From: an uncultured Collinsella sp.
GTDB taxonomy: Bacteria; Actinomycetota; Coriobacteriia; Coriobacteriales; Coriobacteriaceae
Direction: 5' to 3'
Assembly: GCA_947002045.1 (NCBI GenBank)
Contig: CAMQJB010000049.1
Coordinates: 1-15,022 of the forward strand
DNA length: 15,022 nt
Shown here piece after piece: positions 1-8,186 of this stretch. The position numbers and the translations under genes were made by a program. A model generated the notes under the pieces. It ran no database searches. It was not told where the DNA came from and saw nothing but the letters and a program-made list of their open reading frames with translations. Within the stretch, counting starts at the first letter, position 1. Every line of letters begins with the position of its first letter.

Positions 1-36
1 TTAACTCCCGCCTCCAACACATTTTAATACTTGCCG

Positions 37-89
37 CCCCCCCCCCCCCCGGGGGGGGGGGGGGGGGCCCCCCCCCCCCCCCCGCCCCC
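37..89. repeat. C14-G17-C16 homopolymer tract
   Basis: The sequence holds 14 C (37-50), then 17 G (51-67), then 16 C (68-83), one G, and 5 more C. Each strand could fold on itself through C/G pairing. No gene overlaps it. A tract like this is hard to sequence and may be partly an assembly or base-calling artefact. The exact run lengths should not be trusted. Confidence 0.9.
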
Positions 90-129
90 TTTTTCACCTA
101 GTCATTGGGGACGTTTGCAGCGTCGAGCC

Positions 130-157
130 GTTACGCGGTTTGGTAAAACCGCGTAAC
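130..157 (-). terminator. Perfect 12-bp hairpin at the 3' end of glmM
   Basis: Positions 130-141 and 146-157 are exact reverse complements around a 4-nt loop. The stem touches the glmM stop codon (157-159). Reading with glmM, no U-tract follows the stem, so this is not a textbook intrinsic terminator. It may mark the mRNA 3' end, stabilise it, or act with a factor. The stem itself is certain; the terminator role is inferred from position. Confidence 0.5.
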
Positions 158-1488
158 TATAAAGCTTCCAGCGCGTTGGCGATGCGCTTCATAGCGGCGT
201 CGGCGGCCGATTGGTCCGGAGCCTCAGCCAAAACGCGAATCACCGACTCGGTTCCGCTCTTGCGCACCAGTACGCGGCCCTCGCCCGCCAGCGACGCCTC
301 GGCCTCGGCAATGGCGGCCTGGACGCCCATGTTGCCCAGCGCGGCGTCCTTATCCGCCACGCGCACGGCGACCTGAGCCTGCGGCAGCAGCTTGCACGGA
401 GCCGTGAGCTGCGAGAGCGTCTCGCGCTCAGCGCGAATCACTTCCATCACGCGCAGCGAGGTCATAATGCCGTCGCCCGTGCGCTCGATATCGCCAAAGA
501 TCGTGTGGCCCGTCTGCTCGCCGCCCAGGCTGTAGCCGCCCTCGCGCATCTTGGCATACACATGACGGTCGCCCACGCCGCTGGTCACGGCACTCAGACC
601 GGCAAGCTCCAGCGACTTGACCAGGCCAAAGTTGCTGGCGATCGTCGGCACCACGGTACCGCCCGAGAGGCGCCCGTGCTTGTTCAGGTACACGCCGCAC
701 ACGTACAGGATCTGGTCGCCGTCGACCACGCGACCGCGCTCGTCCACGGCCAGGCAGCGGTCGGCATCGCCGTCGTAGGCAAAGCCCACGTCCAGGCCCT
801 GCTCCACCACGTGGCGCTGCAGGCGCTCCATATGCGTGGAGCCGCAGTCGACGTTGATGTTAAAGCCATCGGGCGCGGCGTTAATCACGCGTACGTCGGC
901 ACCCAGCGCGTCGAACACCGGCTTGGCCACCGAGGATGCCGAGCCGTTGGCACAGTCGAGACCGATCTTGACGCCCTGCAGCGAAAAGTTCGCACTTGCA
1001 ATGAGCGAGGCAATATAGCGGTTGCGACCCTGCATGTAGTCCACCGTGGCACCGATGTGGTTGCCCGTGGCCAGCGGCACTTCGCTCTTGCCATCGATGT
1101 AATCCTCGATGAGCTCCAGCACGTCCTCGTCCATCTTATAGCCGTCGCTGTTGACGAGCTTAATGCCGTTATCGCAAAACGGGTTGTGGCTCGCACTGAT
1201 CATGATGCCGCAATCGAAGCAGCCCTCCACGGTCTGATGCGCCACGCCCGGCGTCGGGATCACGTGCAGCATGTAGGCGTCCGCGCCGCTCGCGACCAAG
1301 CCGCTCACCAGCGCCGCCTCGAACATATAGCTCGAGCGACGCGTGTCCTTGCCCACGATCACGCGCGCCTTGGTCCCGCGGTTGGCGCCGTAATACCAGC
1401 CCACAAAGCGGCCGATCTTATAAGCGTGCTCTACCGTCAGTCCAACGTTGGCCTCGCCGCGAAAGCCGTCGGTGCCAAAGTACTTCAT
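157..1488 (-). CDS. glmM: Phosphoglucosamine mutase GlmM
   Basis: This enzyme interconverts glucosamine-6-phosphate and glucosamine-1-phosphate in the cytoplasm, a step towards UDP-GlcNAc and hence peptidoglycan. At 443 aa it is full length for the family. It opens with the typical KYFGTDGFRG. The phospho-acceptor serine is S100 in SASHNP, the metal loop is DGDADR (239-244), the sugar-binding loop is GGEQTGH (322-328), and the phosphate-binding loop is RKSGTES (409-415). The GEQTGH and SGTES loops carry T and S where GEQSGH and SGTEP are more usual, which looks tolerable. The ATG at 1486-1488 has an AGGA about 10 nt upstream and lies 3 nt after the stop of the DUF4012 gene, so the two are probably co-transcribed and translationally coupled. 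Identification is near certain. Confidence 0.97.
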   Translation of the reverse strand: MKYFGTDGFRGEANVGLTVEHAYKIGRFVGWYYGANRGTKARVIVGKDTRRSSYMFEAALVSGLVASGADAYMLHVIPTPGVAHQTVEGCFDCGIMISASHNPFCDNGIKLVNSDGYKMDEDVLELIEDYIDGKSEVPLATGNHIGATVDYMQGRNRYIASLIASANFSLQGVKIGLDCANGSASSVAKPVFDALGADVRVINAAPDGFNINVDCGSTHMERLQRHVVEQGLDVGFAYDGDADRCLAVDERGRVVDGDQILYVCGVYLNKHGRLSGGTVVPTIASNFGLVKSLELAGLSAVTSGVGDRHVYAKMREGGYSLGGEQTGHTIFGDIERTGDGIMTSLRVMEVIRAERETLSQLTAPCKLLPQAQVAVRVADKDAALGNMGVQAAIAEAEASLAGEGRVLVRKSGTESVIRVLAEAPDQSAADAAMKRIANALEAL

Positions 1489-1491
1489 ATC

Positions 1492-3849
1492 TTACTTATC
1501 CTGTTCAAACGTTTGAGCGGTTGGCGTGGTGCGAACCTTAAGCGCTTTGTGCCCAGAGTCCTTCGAAGTCGTAACCGTGTACTCGACCTTTATGTCTTGT
1601 CCAAGAAGCATGTGGACGCCGCCCCATGCAACCTTCAGGCCATCGTGCGTCGCTTCGTTCATCTCGATAGAACCGGAGCCCGAAGTCTTAATGTCCGAAA
1701 TGCTGCCTCCCGCGGGAGCGTAGAGATAGAGCCTCAGCACCTCGTCATCAATATCCTGGCTAATGCCGTTATGGCCCTGGAAATAACCAGGCATCTCGGC
1801 CTTCTCCTGGGGGGTCATCGTGTTCTTGAGCGTAGTGGTTACTCGATACGTCGTCGAGCCATCGGCATTTTCAACCGAAGAATCGATGGTGACTCGCTTA
1901 TCAAGGAACCAATCCATCTTTGAATAGCTGTAGTTATTCACATAGACGCCCAAAATCGGAGCCTCAGACGCATCATTTTGGAGAGCGCCGGAAATGCCAA
2001 GGGCCTTCGCGGCCTTTTCCTCGTCATCGTTTCTCGAATACATCAGGATGCGACCCTCGGAAGCACCCTTTTCGATGGCGGCGGCGATCTTAGTAATATC
2101 GCTGGAGCCCAGTTCATCCACGATCTTGTTAAAAGCCGATCCGGCAACCGCCGCAAAAATGGCGTCCTGTTCCTCTACCGGGTAATTCCAATAAATATCG
2201 TGCAGCAGCACCTTTGCAGCGTTGCTTCCATCGACGACGGTACCGTCGGGAAGCTGCGTGCCGCCCACAATGCCGAGCATATACTGCAAAAATACCGGAT
2301 CGACTGCAAATACGCCGTCGATGTCATCTCCAACAATGGCCTTCTGCATATCGCTGGCAAGCTGAGCCGCACGCGGATAATCGGGTGTCATCGTAACGTC
2401 GCCCATCGTGTATCCGAGCGTGTTGAATCCGGTCAGGCCCCATCCGGTCGTGAACAAGTTTGCCTCTTCATCGGTGATGGGAAGCGGGCTCAAGGGCTCT
2501 TTCATCATGTCGACTTTGACAAAATCGCCCAGTTCGAGCTTACCGTCAGTCACTGACATCACGCCGCGCGAACCCGGGAAACCGCCGCAGGCGCGGATCT
2601 CGACATTGCTCATCGCGAGCACAAGATAATGGCGCGTCTGGCCGTTGGCGCCGAGCATCTGGGGCAGAACGGGGGCAATCTTCTCTGCCGCGTCGACTAC
2701 ACCGTCCAGGGTGGCAAAGCCGTCCTTTGCCTTATCGACCAGCTCGGTCACCTGGGCGATATGCGTATCGCCAATACCCTGCACCTTTTTGTTGGCGCTC
2801 TTGAACGCCTTCGAGCTATCGGAGAGCGAATCGGCGACCGCCTGCAGCGCGGACACGTTGATTGTCCCGTCCTGGAACAGCTTGCCGGGCGTTGCCTGAG
2901 CGAGATTATCGGCCATGGGGACCAGCGCGCCGCTCGAAACATCGGACAGAGCGTCGACCATGGTGCGGGCGGCGTTAATATCGCCGCCGTACACCGGAAT
3001 GAACGAAGCCATCGTCCACACCGGACTCGAGGTCTCCTTCTTCATGCTGCTGCAGAGCTCGTCGATCTTTTTCGCATCATCGGGCAGGGTCGAAAAATCG
3101 CCCGACGTGACCTTGTCCTTAAGGCCGCCGACGATCTCGACAGTTTCCTTTGCCTGGCTCTTCACGGTTTTTGCCGAGTTAAACAGCATGAAGCCACTCA
3201 CGCCAAAAGCGACAAGAACCACCGCGACGATGGCAGCGACAACGGCTGCAACGCGACGCTTCTTGCGCTCGCCCTTGCGATGGCGATGGCGAACCAGGCC
3301 GTTCGAGGTCGGGCTCGTCGAGGAATCACCGCCGTAGTTCAAGCCAAAATCGTAATAATCTTCTTTAGAGCCCGAGCCCTTAAACTCGGCACCGTCGTCA
3401 TTGAGACGGGCAAACGTGCCGGTTTCGGAAGCGCCCGTATAGATAGTGCCTAGGTTACCCGTAAGCCCTGCGTCTTCAGCAGAAGAAGCACTATTGGCGG
3501 GATTGGCAGAGCTGATGGGGCTGGCGTTGTGGGCGCGATGAGCGTTGTTAGCGGGGCCAGTGGAGCCGGCGACATTTGCACCGCCCGTTGGCGCCGGACG
3601 GACCCCGGCCGACGAAGCCGCAGAGCCCGACCCGACCGGAAATGCCTGCCTGCCTACGCGACCAGCCTGTTTTGCCTTTTGAGACTGTTCGTACAGAGCG
3701 GCAAACATCGCCGTTTCGCCCGGAGACGTACGGTTGCCAGCACCGTTTTGGCTGGATCCACTCGGTACGCCAGCGTTTCCAGTCCCATTTGAACGCGGCG
3801 GAACTGCAGAGCGCTCGCCGTCGCCGTTCTTAAAGTGGTTACCAGCCAT
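1492..3849 (-). CDS. Membrane-anchored DUF4012 domain protein
   Basis: The product has 785 aa. Residues 1-195 are low complexity (Ser, Asn, Gly, Ala) and probably a disordered cytoplasmic tail. A basic stretch (190-199) precedes one membrane segment (about 200-223), so the rest is probably outside the cell. The outer part carries the DUF4012 signature: an IPVYGGDI-type element near 284-291, then LVLAMSNVEIRACGGFPGS (about 409-427), the family's YLVL..N..E.R..GGF.GS block. DUF4012 proteins often occur near surface-polysaccharide genes in Gram-positives, but their biochemical role is not established. The start has GAGGA 7 nt upstream of the ATG. The gene sits 3 nt before glmM, whose product feeds cell-wall precursor synthesis; that is suggestive only. 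A glycan-related surface role is inference. Confidence 0.85.
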   Translation of the reverse strand: MAGNHFKNGDGERSAVPPRSNGTGNAGVPSGSSQNGAGNRTSPGETAMFAALYEQSQKAKQAGRVGRQAFPVGSGSAASSAGVRPAPTGGANVAGSTGPANNAHRAHNASPISSANPANSASSAEDAGLTGNLGTIYTGASETGTFARLNDDGAEFKGSGSKEDYYDFGLNYGGDSSTSPTSNGLVRHRHRKGERKKRRVAAVVAAIVAVVLVAFGVSGFMLFNSAKTVKSQAKETVEIVGGLKDKVTSGDFSTLPDDAKKIDELCSSMKKETSSPVWTMASFIPVYGGDINAARTMVDALSDVSSGALVPMADNLAQATPGKLFQDGTINVSALQAVADSLSDSSKAFKSANKKVQGIGDTHIAQVTELVDKAKDGFATLDGVVDAAEKIAPVLPQMLGANGQTRHYLVLAMSNVEIRACGGFPGSRGVMSVTDGKLELGDFVKVDMMKEPLSPLPITDEEANLFTTGWGLTGFNTLGYTMGDVTMTPDYPRAAQLASDMQKAIVGDDIDGVFAVDPVFLQYMLGIVGGTQLPDGTVVDGSNAAKVLLHDIYWNYPVEEQDAIFAAVAGSAFNKIVDELGSSDITKIAAAIEKGASEGRILMYSRNDDEEKAAKALGISGALQNDASEAPILGVYVNNYSYSKMDWFLDKRVTIDSSVENADGSTTYRVTTTLKNTMTPQEKAEMPGYFQGHNGISQDIDDEVLRLYLYAPAGGSISDIKTSGSGSIEMNEATHDGLKVAWGGVHMLLGQDIKVEYTVTTSKDSGHKALKVRTTPTAQTFEQDK

Positions 3850-3932
3850 AGAGGAGTCCTCGCAATACTAAAAGTCAATAACGCTATTAGTTTATGACAT
3901 ATTTGGCATCGTCAGTTAAACTCCAGATGCAG

Positions 3933-3957
3933 GCACCAATTCGCGGAATTGTGGTGC
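3933..3957 (-). terminator. Stem-loop downstream of the transporter gene
   Basis: GCAC-CAATTC (3933-3942) pairs with GAATTG (3946-3951) and GTGC (3954-3957), giving 10 bp with a 2-nt bulge and a GCG loop. It lies about 32 nt past the transporter stop, in the gap before the DUF4012 gene. No clear U-tract follows in the minus direction. It could end transporter transcription or protect its mRNA. Confidence 0.3.
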
Positions 3958-3988
3958 AACACCGCGTCCGTCTAGGCAGCGGCGTGAG

Positions 3989-5011
3989 CTATACCGTCAG
4001 GAACATCATCACGATGATCATGGCAAAGCCGATAAGGTCGGTCGGCAAAAACACCGTGCCCAGCATAACAGCGCTGGTGATGGTCGCCGAAACCGGCTCC
4101 ACAGTTCCGATGAGGCTCGCACGCACCGAGCCGATGTCCTTAACGCCCTGCATATACAGCATGTAGGCAAAAAACGAGCCAATGACCACAAACACCGCGA
4201 GCGCCTCGATACCGGCAGCATCGAGCGCCGGCATATGAGCCCACGGCTGCACGAAGACGCACGAGACCACGCCCGCTGTGAGCATGGCAGAGCCTGTAAC
4301 GATGGGGCTGCCGTATTCGGGCAGAATCTTGGCGGGAATCACCGCCATACAGGCTGCGCTAACCGCACACATAAGGCCTGCGACCAGACCAAGCGGCGAT
4401 ATGCTCAAACTGGTCGGGTCGCCGCCGGTAGCGATTAAAAAGGTGCCACCGAGGGCCAGACCAATGCCGATCGTCTCGCGAGCGCGCGGCATGCGGCGAT
4501 CGACCACGCAGGCGTAACCCATGATGATGACCAGCTGCAGGCACTGGAGCACCGTCGCGGTTCCGGCATTGGTCAGACGCACGGCCGAAAGATAGCAGAA
4601 CTGGTTGAACAGCAGGCCAAAAGCGGTAAAAAGCAGCAGTTGCCTACGGTCGGCGGGCGTGGTCCAGAGCCTAACCAGACGCTCGCGATCGCGCGTGACC
4701 ACCACGGCCATAAAGAGCAGGCCGGCAAGAATCTGGCGCACGCTCATGAGCCACAGCGTATCGACATGGTAGGTATCGAACAGAAAGCTCGCGCTGGTGC
4801 CCGAAAAACCCCAAAACGAACCGCCCGCCAGCGTGGCCAGAACGCCCGTAATCATCTTGCGCGACGACGCATCGTTGAGGCGGTCGCGCCATGCACGGCG
4901 GGTGCTGCGGCTGAGCTCGTCAGTTCCCTCGGGCACGACAAAATCGGACGCCGCCGTCATCGGTACCGAAGCCTTTTTGCGTGCACGCTGCGCTGTGCGC
5001 TCCTGCTCCAT
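3989..5011 (-). CDS. EamA/DMT-superfamily transporter
   Basis: The product is a 340-aa hydrophobic inner-membrane protein of the drug/metabolite transporter type. After a charged N-terminal tail of about 50 residues there are roughly ten membrane segments in two EamA repeats (about 55-193 and 205-338). Family hallmarks are the LTNAGTATVLQ block (146-156) at the end of the first repeat and GSVRASLIGTVEPVSATI (294-311) in the second. Members export or import amino acids, purine metabolites or other small molecules; the substrate cannot be read from sequence. The ATG at 5009-5011 has a GGGGGAG ribosome site 4 nt upstream, which supports the long N-terminal tail. The gene is separated from both neighbours by more than 100 nt and probably has its own promoter. 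Confidence 0.92.
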   Translation of the reverse strand: MEQERTAQRARKKASVPMTAASDFVVPEGTDELSRSTRRAWRDRLNDASSRKMITGVLATLAGGSFWGFSGTSASFLFDTYHVDTLWLMSVRQILAGLLFMAVVVTRDRERLVRLWTTPADRRQLLLFTAFGLLFNQFCYLSAVRLTNAGTATVLQCLQLVIIMGYACVVDRRMPRARETIGIGLALGGTFLIATGGDPTSLSISPLGLVAGLMCAVSAACMAVIPAKILPEYGSPIVTGSAMLTAGVVSCVFVQPWAHMPALDAAGIEALAVFVVIGSFFAYMLYMQGVKDIGSVRASLIGTVEPVSATITSAVMLGTVFLPTDLIGFAMIIVMMFLTV

Positions 5012-5049
5012 TCCACTCCCCCGAAATCAATTGGCAACAAAGCGCTCAA

Positions 5050-5058
5050 ACTGTAGCA
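5050..5058 (-). promoter_or_regulatory. Possible extended -10 promoter of the transporter gene
   Basis: On the minus strand the sequence reads TGCTACAGT, an extended -10 (TG-N-TACAGT). The -35 region is poor. A start about 7 nt downstream would give a leader of roughly 30 nt that includes the transporter's ribosome site. Confidence 0.35.
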
Positions 5059-5119
5059 CGAATATCGGCATGAAAAAGCAGATGATTCGGAACATCTATG
5101 GGCGTCCAAATTGCAGGGA

Positions 5120-5143
5120 CAAAAGGCACCGAAGAGCTATGCC
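5120..5143 (-). terminator. Weak terminator-like hairpin after signal peptidase 1
   Basis: On the minus strand GGCAT (5139-5143) can pair with GTGCC (5125-5129) over a 9-nt loop, followed by TTTTG (5120-5124). The stem overlaps the stop codon of the peptidase gene. It is short and contains one G-T pair, so it is a weak candidate for the end of the eight-gene locus. Confidence 0.28.
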
Positions 5144-5844
5144 GAGCGGTTGGAATCGTCTAGGGCGCCGGGATCGGTTTCCACACTTTCCCCAGTATGC
5201 TCGCCGTCGCTCTGCTCCTTGGCGCTGTCCTGGTCTTCCTGCTCGCGGCGACGCTTTTCGCGAATCTGCTCCACGGCAGCACGCAGGGCGGCCTCGTCCT
5301 CGGCGCGTGACACCTCTTGTGTGGTCTTGACCATATGGCGAATCTCGAGCACCAGCAGCACGATCAGCGGCACCACGATAAGCGGGAAGAACAGCAGCGG
5401 GTTGGTGAGCAACGAGACCACCACGCCCAGCCCCGCCGAGACAAAGACCACGCGACCCACCACGTCGGCGGCGGGCACGGGCGCGGCGTCCTCAACCGGA
5501 TTGGCGTCGCCTTTGGTGCGGTAGACCGGCGTGCCGTCGGCCGCGGCCTCCACGGTAACGATGCGATGCGTGTTGAGCGAACCCTCCAGCGCGTCATCGG
5601 ACGAATGGAAGGTGATGATATCGCCCGCCTGGTAGACCTGGCTGTTGTCGGTATCGACGACGATAAACGAATGCACGGGAATCGCCGGCTCCATCGAGCC
5701 GGTCAGTGTACGCATAAAGCCGTAGCCCATGATGGTGGGAATCTCGCCGGCGGGCGTGAACACCGTGCGCAGCAACACCACAAAGGCGACCAGGATCACC
5801 ACGGTCGCCAGCACGTTGATCACGCGGAGCACGTGCTTCATCAC
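5137..5844 (-). CDS. SipW-type signal peptidase I (peptidase 1)
   Basis: This is a membrane serine protease of family S26, in the SipW/ER-type branch that uses a Ser-His pair instead of Ser-Lys. Its 235 aa hold a membrane segment (about 8-28), the nucleophile S50 in LTGSMEP, the base H93 in NTHRI, and D113 in TKGDAN. A second hydrophobic segment (about 138-170) is followed by a long charged, coiled-coil-like cytoplasmic tail (175-235). Its probable clients are the TasA-like proteins at the start of the same locus. The first codon is either GTG (5842-5844), which overlaps the preceding stop by 4 nt, or ATG (5839-5841), which overlaps it by 1 nt; the AAGGA upstream is better spaced for GTG. Either implies coupling to the DUF2357 gene. 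The family is clear; the client assignment is inferred. Confidence 0.9.
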   Translation of the reverse strand: MMKHVLRVINVLATVVILVAFVVLLRTVFTPAGEIPTIMGYGFMRTLTGSMEPAIPVHSFIVVDTDNSQVYQAGDIITFHSSDDALEGSLNTHRIVTVEAAADGTPVYRTKGDANPVEDAAPVPAADVVGRVVFVSAGLGVVVSLLTNPLLFFPLIVVPLIVLLVLEIRHMVKTTQEVSRAEDEAALRAAVEQIREKRRREQEDQDSAKEQSDGEHTGESVETDPGALDDSNRSA

Positions 5845-8087
5845 TTGTCGTCGTCCTTTGCGGAAGTCTCGGGGTCAGCAGCGACCTCGGCCTCGGTGAC
5901 ATCCGCCGCAGAAGCGCCATCCTCGTCAGGCGCAGCGGCCACGCCCTCGCCAGCCTCGCCGCGCAGGCGGGCCAGAAGATAGCGCGACAGGCTGTTGCCC
6001 TCGGCACGGCGCTCGGCACGGGCGCGATCGCGCTCGGCCTGCTCCAGCTCATGCGCCAACGAGTCCAAGCGTTGCTGCATCTCCGCGCGGGCGGCCTCGA
6101 GCTCGTGCTCGCAAGCGGCGCGGACGTCGGCAACCTCCTGCTCGATGCGCTCCCCCGCCTCGAGCTCGGCCGCGGCGATACGCGCGTCGGCGTCGGCACG
6201 GGCCTCCTCGGCGGCACGCGTGGCAGCATCGCGCTCGGCAGCGGCAGCGGCGACCTTCTCGCTGGCGTCCACCGCAGCCTGCTCGACGGCAGAATCGGCG
6301 GCCGCACGGGCGGCATCGATCGCGGCATCGGCTGCCTGCTGAGCAGCGGAAACCTTCTCCTCGGCCGCGGCAACGGTGTCGGCAAGCTTCTGCTCCACCT
6401 CGGCCACGGCGGCATCGGCCGCCTCAGCCGCGGCACGGGCATCGCGCTCGGCCGCCAACTGCACTTCCTCGATCTGCAGCTGGGAGGCGTCCAGCTTGGC
6501 ATGCAGCTCGGCCACCTCCTTGGCAGAGGCCTCACGCACACTGGCAAGCTCGGCCGCAGCAGCGTCCTTGGTGGCCTGCAGCTCGGCGGCATCGGCCGCC
6601 GCCTTGGCAGCCAGAGCCGCGGCGGACTCGCTCTTGACCTGCGCGACCTGCTCGGCGGCCGCCTGCTCTGTGGCCGCAATCTTGGCGTCGGCATCGGCGC
6701 GAGCGGCAACCACCTCGGCATCGGCCTCGGCGCGCATCTGCTCAAGCTGCGCCGCCGCGGTCGAGCGTGCCTCTGCCGCAGCATCCTCGGCAGCCTTCTT
6801 GCCGGCCTCGACATCCTCCAGCGAGGCGCGCAGTTCCTCGACATCGGCCTCGGCAATCTGTGCGCGCTGCGTCAATGCCAGCTCACGCGTCTTGGCCTCG
6901 TCCAGCTCGTCTGCCAAGTCATCGCGCTCATCGGTCAGCGTGTGCGCCTGCACCTTCCAGGACTTCAGCTGCCCCTGCAGCTCCTCAATCTGCTCGCGAG
7001 CCTCGGCCAGCGCCTGCTCGGCATCGAGCTGGGCCTGCGTGACCTCCTCCACAAACACGCGACGGACCTCGACATCGGGCAGGTCGGAGCTATCGACCTG
7101 CACCTCCTTAATCTCCTTAATAAACTTGGGCGCCACCGGCTCGGGATGCACGCTCTCGAGCTCCTGCAGGTTGCGCTCGTCGTCGGTCAGGCTCTTAAAG
7201 ACGGTGTAGTTGTTGATGAGGTTGGTGTACATCTGCACCATGTACTCGTCATCGAACGCCAGCGCCTGCTGCTGCACGTCGATGTTGTAGCCCACCTTGT
7301 CGTAACGCTCCATAAACTGCCACAGCTGGTAGCACTTGCGGTAGTTGGGGTCCTTCATGATGAGGTTGGTGCGCTGGATGGGGCTGCGGACCGCGCTGCA
7401 GCCGTTCATGATCTGGCAGAACGACGCACCGCGCAGTGCCATGACCAGGCGGCGCACGCGGTCGATGCGCATAAAGACGTCCATGTTGTCGGCGTCGTTC
7501 TCGGCAAAGCTCTGGCGGTTCTTGACCGTCATCTCGACGTTGTACTCGATCTCCTCGTACGCGTCGTCGATCTTGCTGTGCATCTTAAAACGGTTGCGGA
7601 TCTCGTTGCCCGTCGACCAAAAGATCACGTCGGTGCGCTTGTCCACAAACGTCAGCAGGCGCTGAATCAGGTGGTAGATAAACCGGTTCTCGTACAGGTC
7701 GTACGTCTCGACGGTATTGACGTTGAGGATGCGCGTGGGGTGGACGCCACCATCGTCGCTCGGCGCCAGGAACTGCGTGTTCTGGCTCAGATGACGGACG
7801 CTGTCGGCGCTGATCTTTTTGGCGAGCGAGACCGGCACCACCTCTTCCTCGGTGGTGATGAAGCGGCGCGGATTTTCGATGATGGTGTTGATGGCGTCGA
7901 GCGAGTCCTCAATCATGCTGATCCACTCCTCGTCCACCACTTTGACGAGCTCCTCGCGCTGTTGCTCGATCGTGGTGCCCGAGGCCTGCGCCATCTCAAA
8001 CAGATAACGGAAGTAGCGGCTGTCCTCCTGGATAGGCTCCATTTGCTCGGAGAAGCTGGTATAGAGGTCCTGAATGGTCTCGGACAT
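5841..8087 (-). CDS. DUF2357-type protein with long coiled coil
   Basis: The product has 748 aa in two parts. Residues 1-300 resemble the DUF2357 domain that accompanies McrB-like ATPases: note TYDLYENRFIYHLIQRL (128-144) and an NLIMKDPNYRKCYQLWQF block (241-258). Residues about 345-700 are an almost unbroken Ala/Glu/Arg/Gln-rich coiled coil; the end is acidic and disordered. DUF2357 proteins commonly carry a C-terminal PD-(D/E)XK nuclease. I see no D...(D/E)XK pattern here, and the coiled coil occupies its place. The ATG (8085-8087) has GGAG 7 nt upstream. The gene lies 99 nt after the ATPase gene and overlaps the peptidase 1 gene. It probably acts with the ATPase as a scaffold or adaptor. 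No signal peptide or membrane segment is seen. The DUF2357 assignment is from pattern memory and needs a profile search. Confidence 0.75.
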   Translation of the reverse strand: MSETIQDLYTSFSEQMEPIQEDSRYFRYLFEMAQASGTTIEQQREELVKVVDEEWISMIEDSLDAINTIIENPRRFITTEEEVVPVSLAKKISADSVRHLSQNTQFLAPSDDGGVHPTRILNVNTVETYDLYENRFIYHLIQRLLTFVDKRTDVIFWSTGNEIRNRFKMHSKIDDAYEEIEYNVEMTVKNRQSFAENDADNMDVFMRIDRVRRLVMALRGASFCQIMNGCSAVRSPIQRTNLIMKDPNYRKCYQLWQFMERYDKVGYNIDVQQQALAFDDEYMVQMYTNLINNYTVFKSLTDDERNLQELESVHPEPVAPKFIKEIKEVQVDSSDLPDVEVRRVFVEEVTQAQLDAEQALAEAREQIEELQGQLKSWKVQAHTLTDERDDLADELDEAKTRELALTQRAQIAEADVEELRASLEDVEAGKKAAEDAAAEARSTAAAQLEQMRAEADAEVVAARADADAKIAATEQAAAEQVAQVKSESAAALAAKAAADAAELQATKDAAAAELASVREASAKEVAELHAKLDASQLQIEEVQLAAERDARAAAEAADAAVAEVEQKLADTVAAAEEKVSAAQQAADAAIDAARAAADSAVEQAAVDASEKVAAAAAERDAATRAAEEARADADARIAAAELEAGERIEQEVADVRAACEHELEAARAEMQQRLDSLAHELEQAERDRARAERRAEGNSLSRYLLARLRGEAGEGVAAAPDEDGASAADVTEAEVAADPETSAKDDDK

Positions 8088-8118
8088 GGGTTACTCCATA
8101 GGTTGGATCGATCGGTAA

Positions 8119-8174
8119 GGGGCGTGACGACACCACACTGGGCAAACGCTACTGATTGTCTTGTCCCACGCCCC
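8119..8174 (-). other. Long-range stem in the ATPase-DUF2357 gap
   Basis: GGGGCGTG (8119-8126) and CACGCCCC (8167-8174) are exact reverse complements around a 40-nt loop, within the only sizeable gap (8088-8186) between the ATPase and coiled-coil genes. In RNA this could act as a processing, stabilising or attenuating structure. No U-tract follows it. The pairing is plain; the function is unknown. Confidence 0.4.
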
Positions 8175-8186
8175 GCGCTTACGGCA

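Noticed and set aside
211..1923. A 570-codon plus-strand open frame opposite glmM
   Set aside because: It is antisense to an intact glmM with all catalytic motifs; the translation is a low-complexity shadow and crosses into the next gene.
5594..6856. A 420-codon minus-strand frame within the coiled-coil gene
   Set aside because: The product is almost only Arg, Pro and Ser, the usual frame-shifted reading of an Ala/Glu coiled coil; it overlaps the better gene completely.
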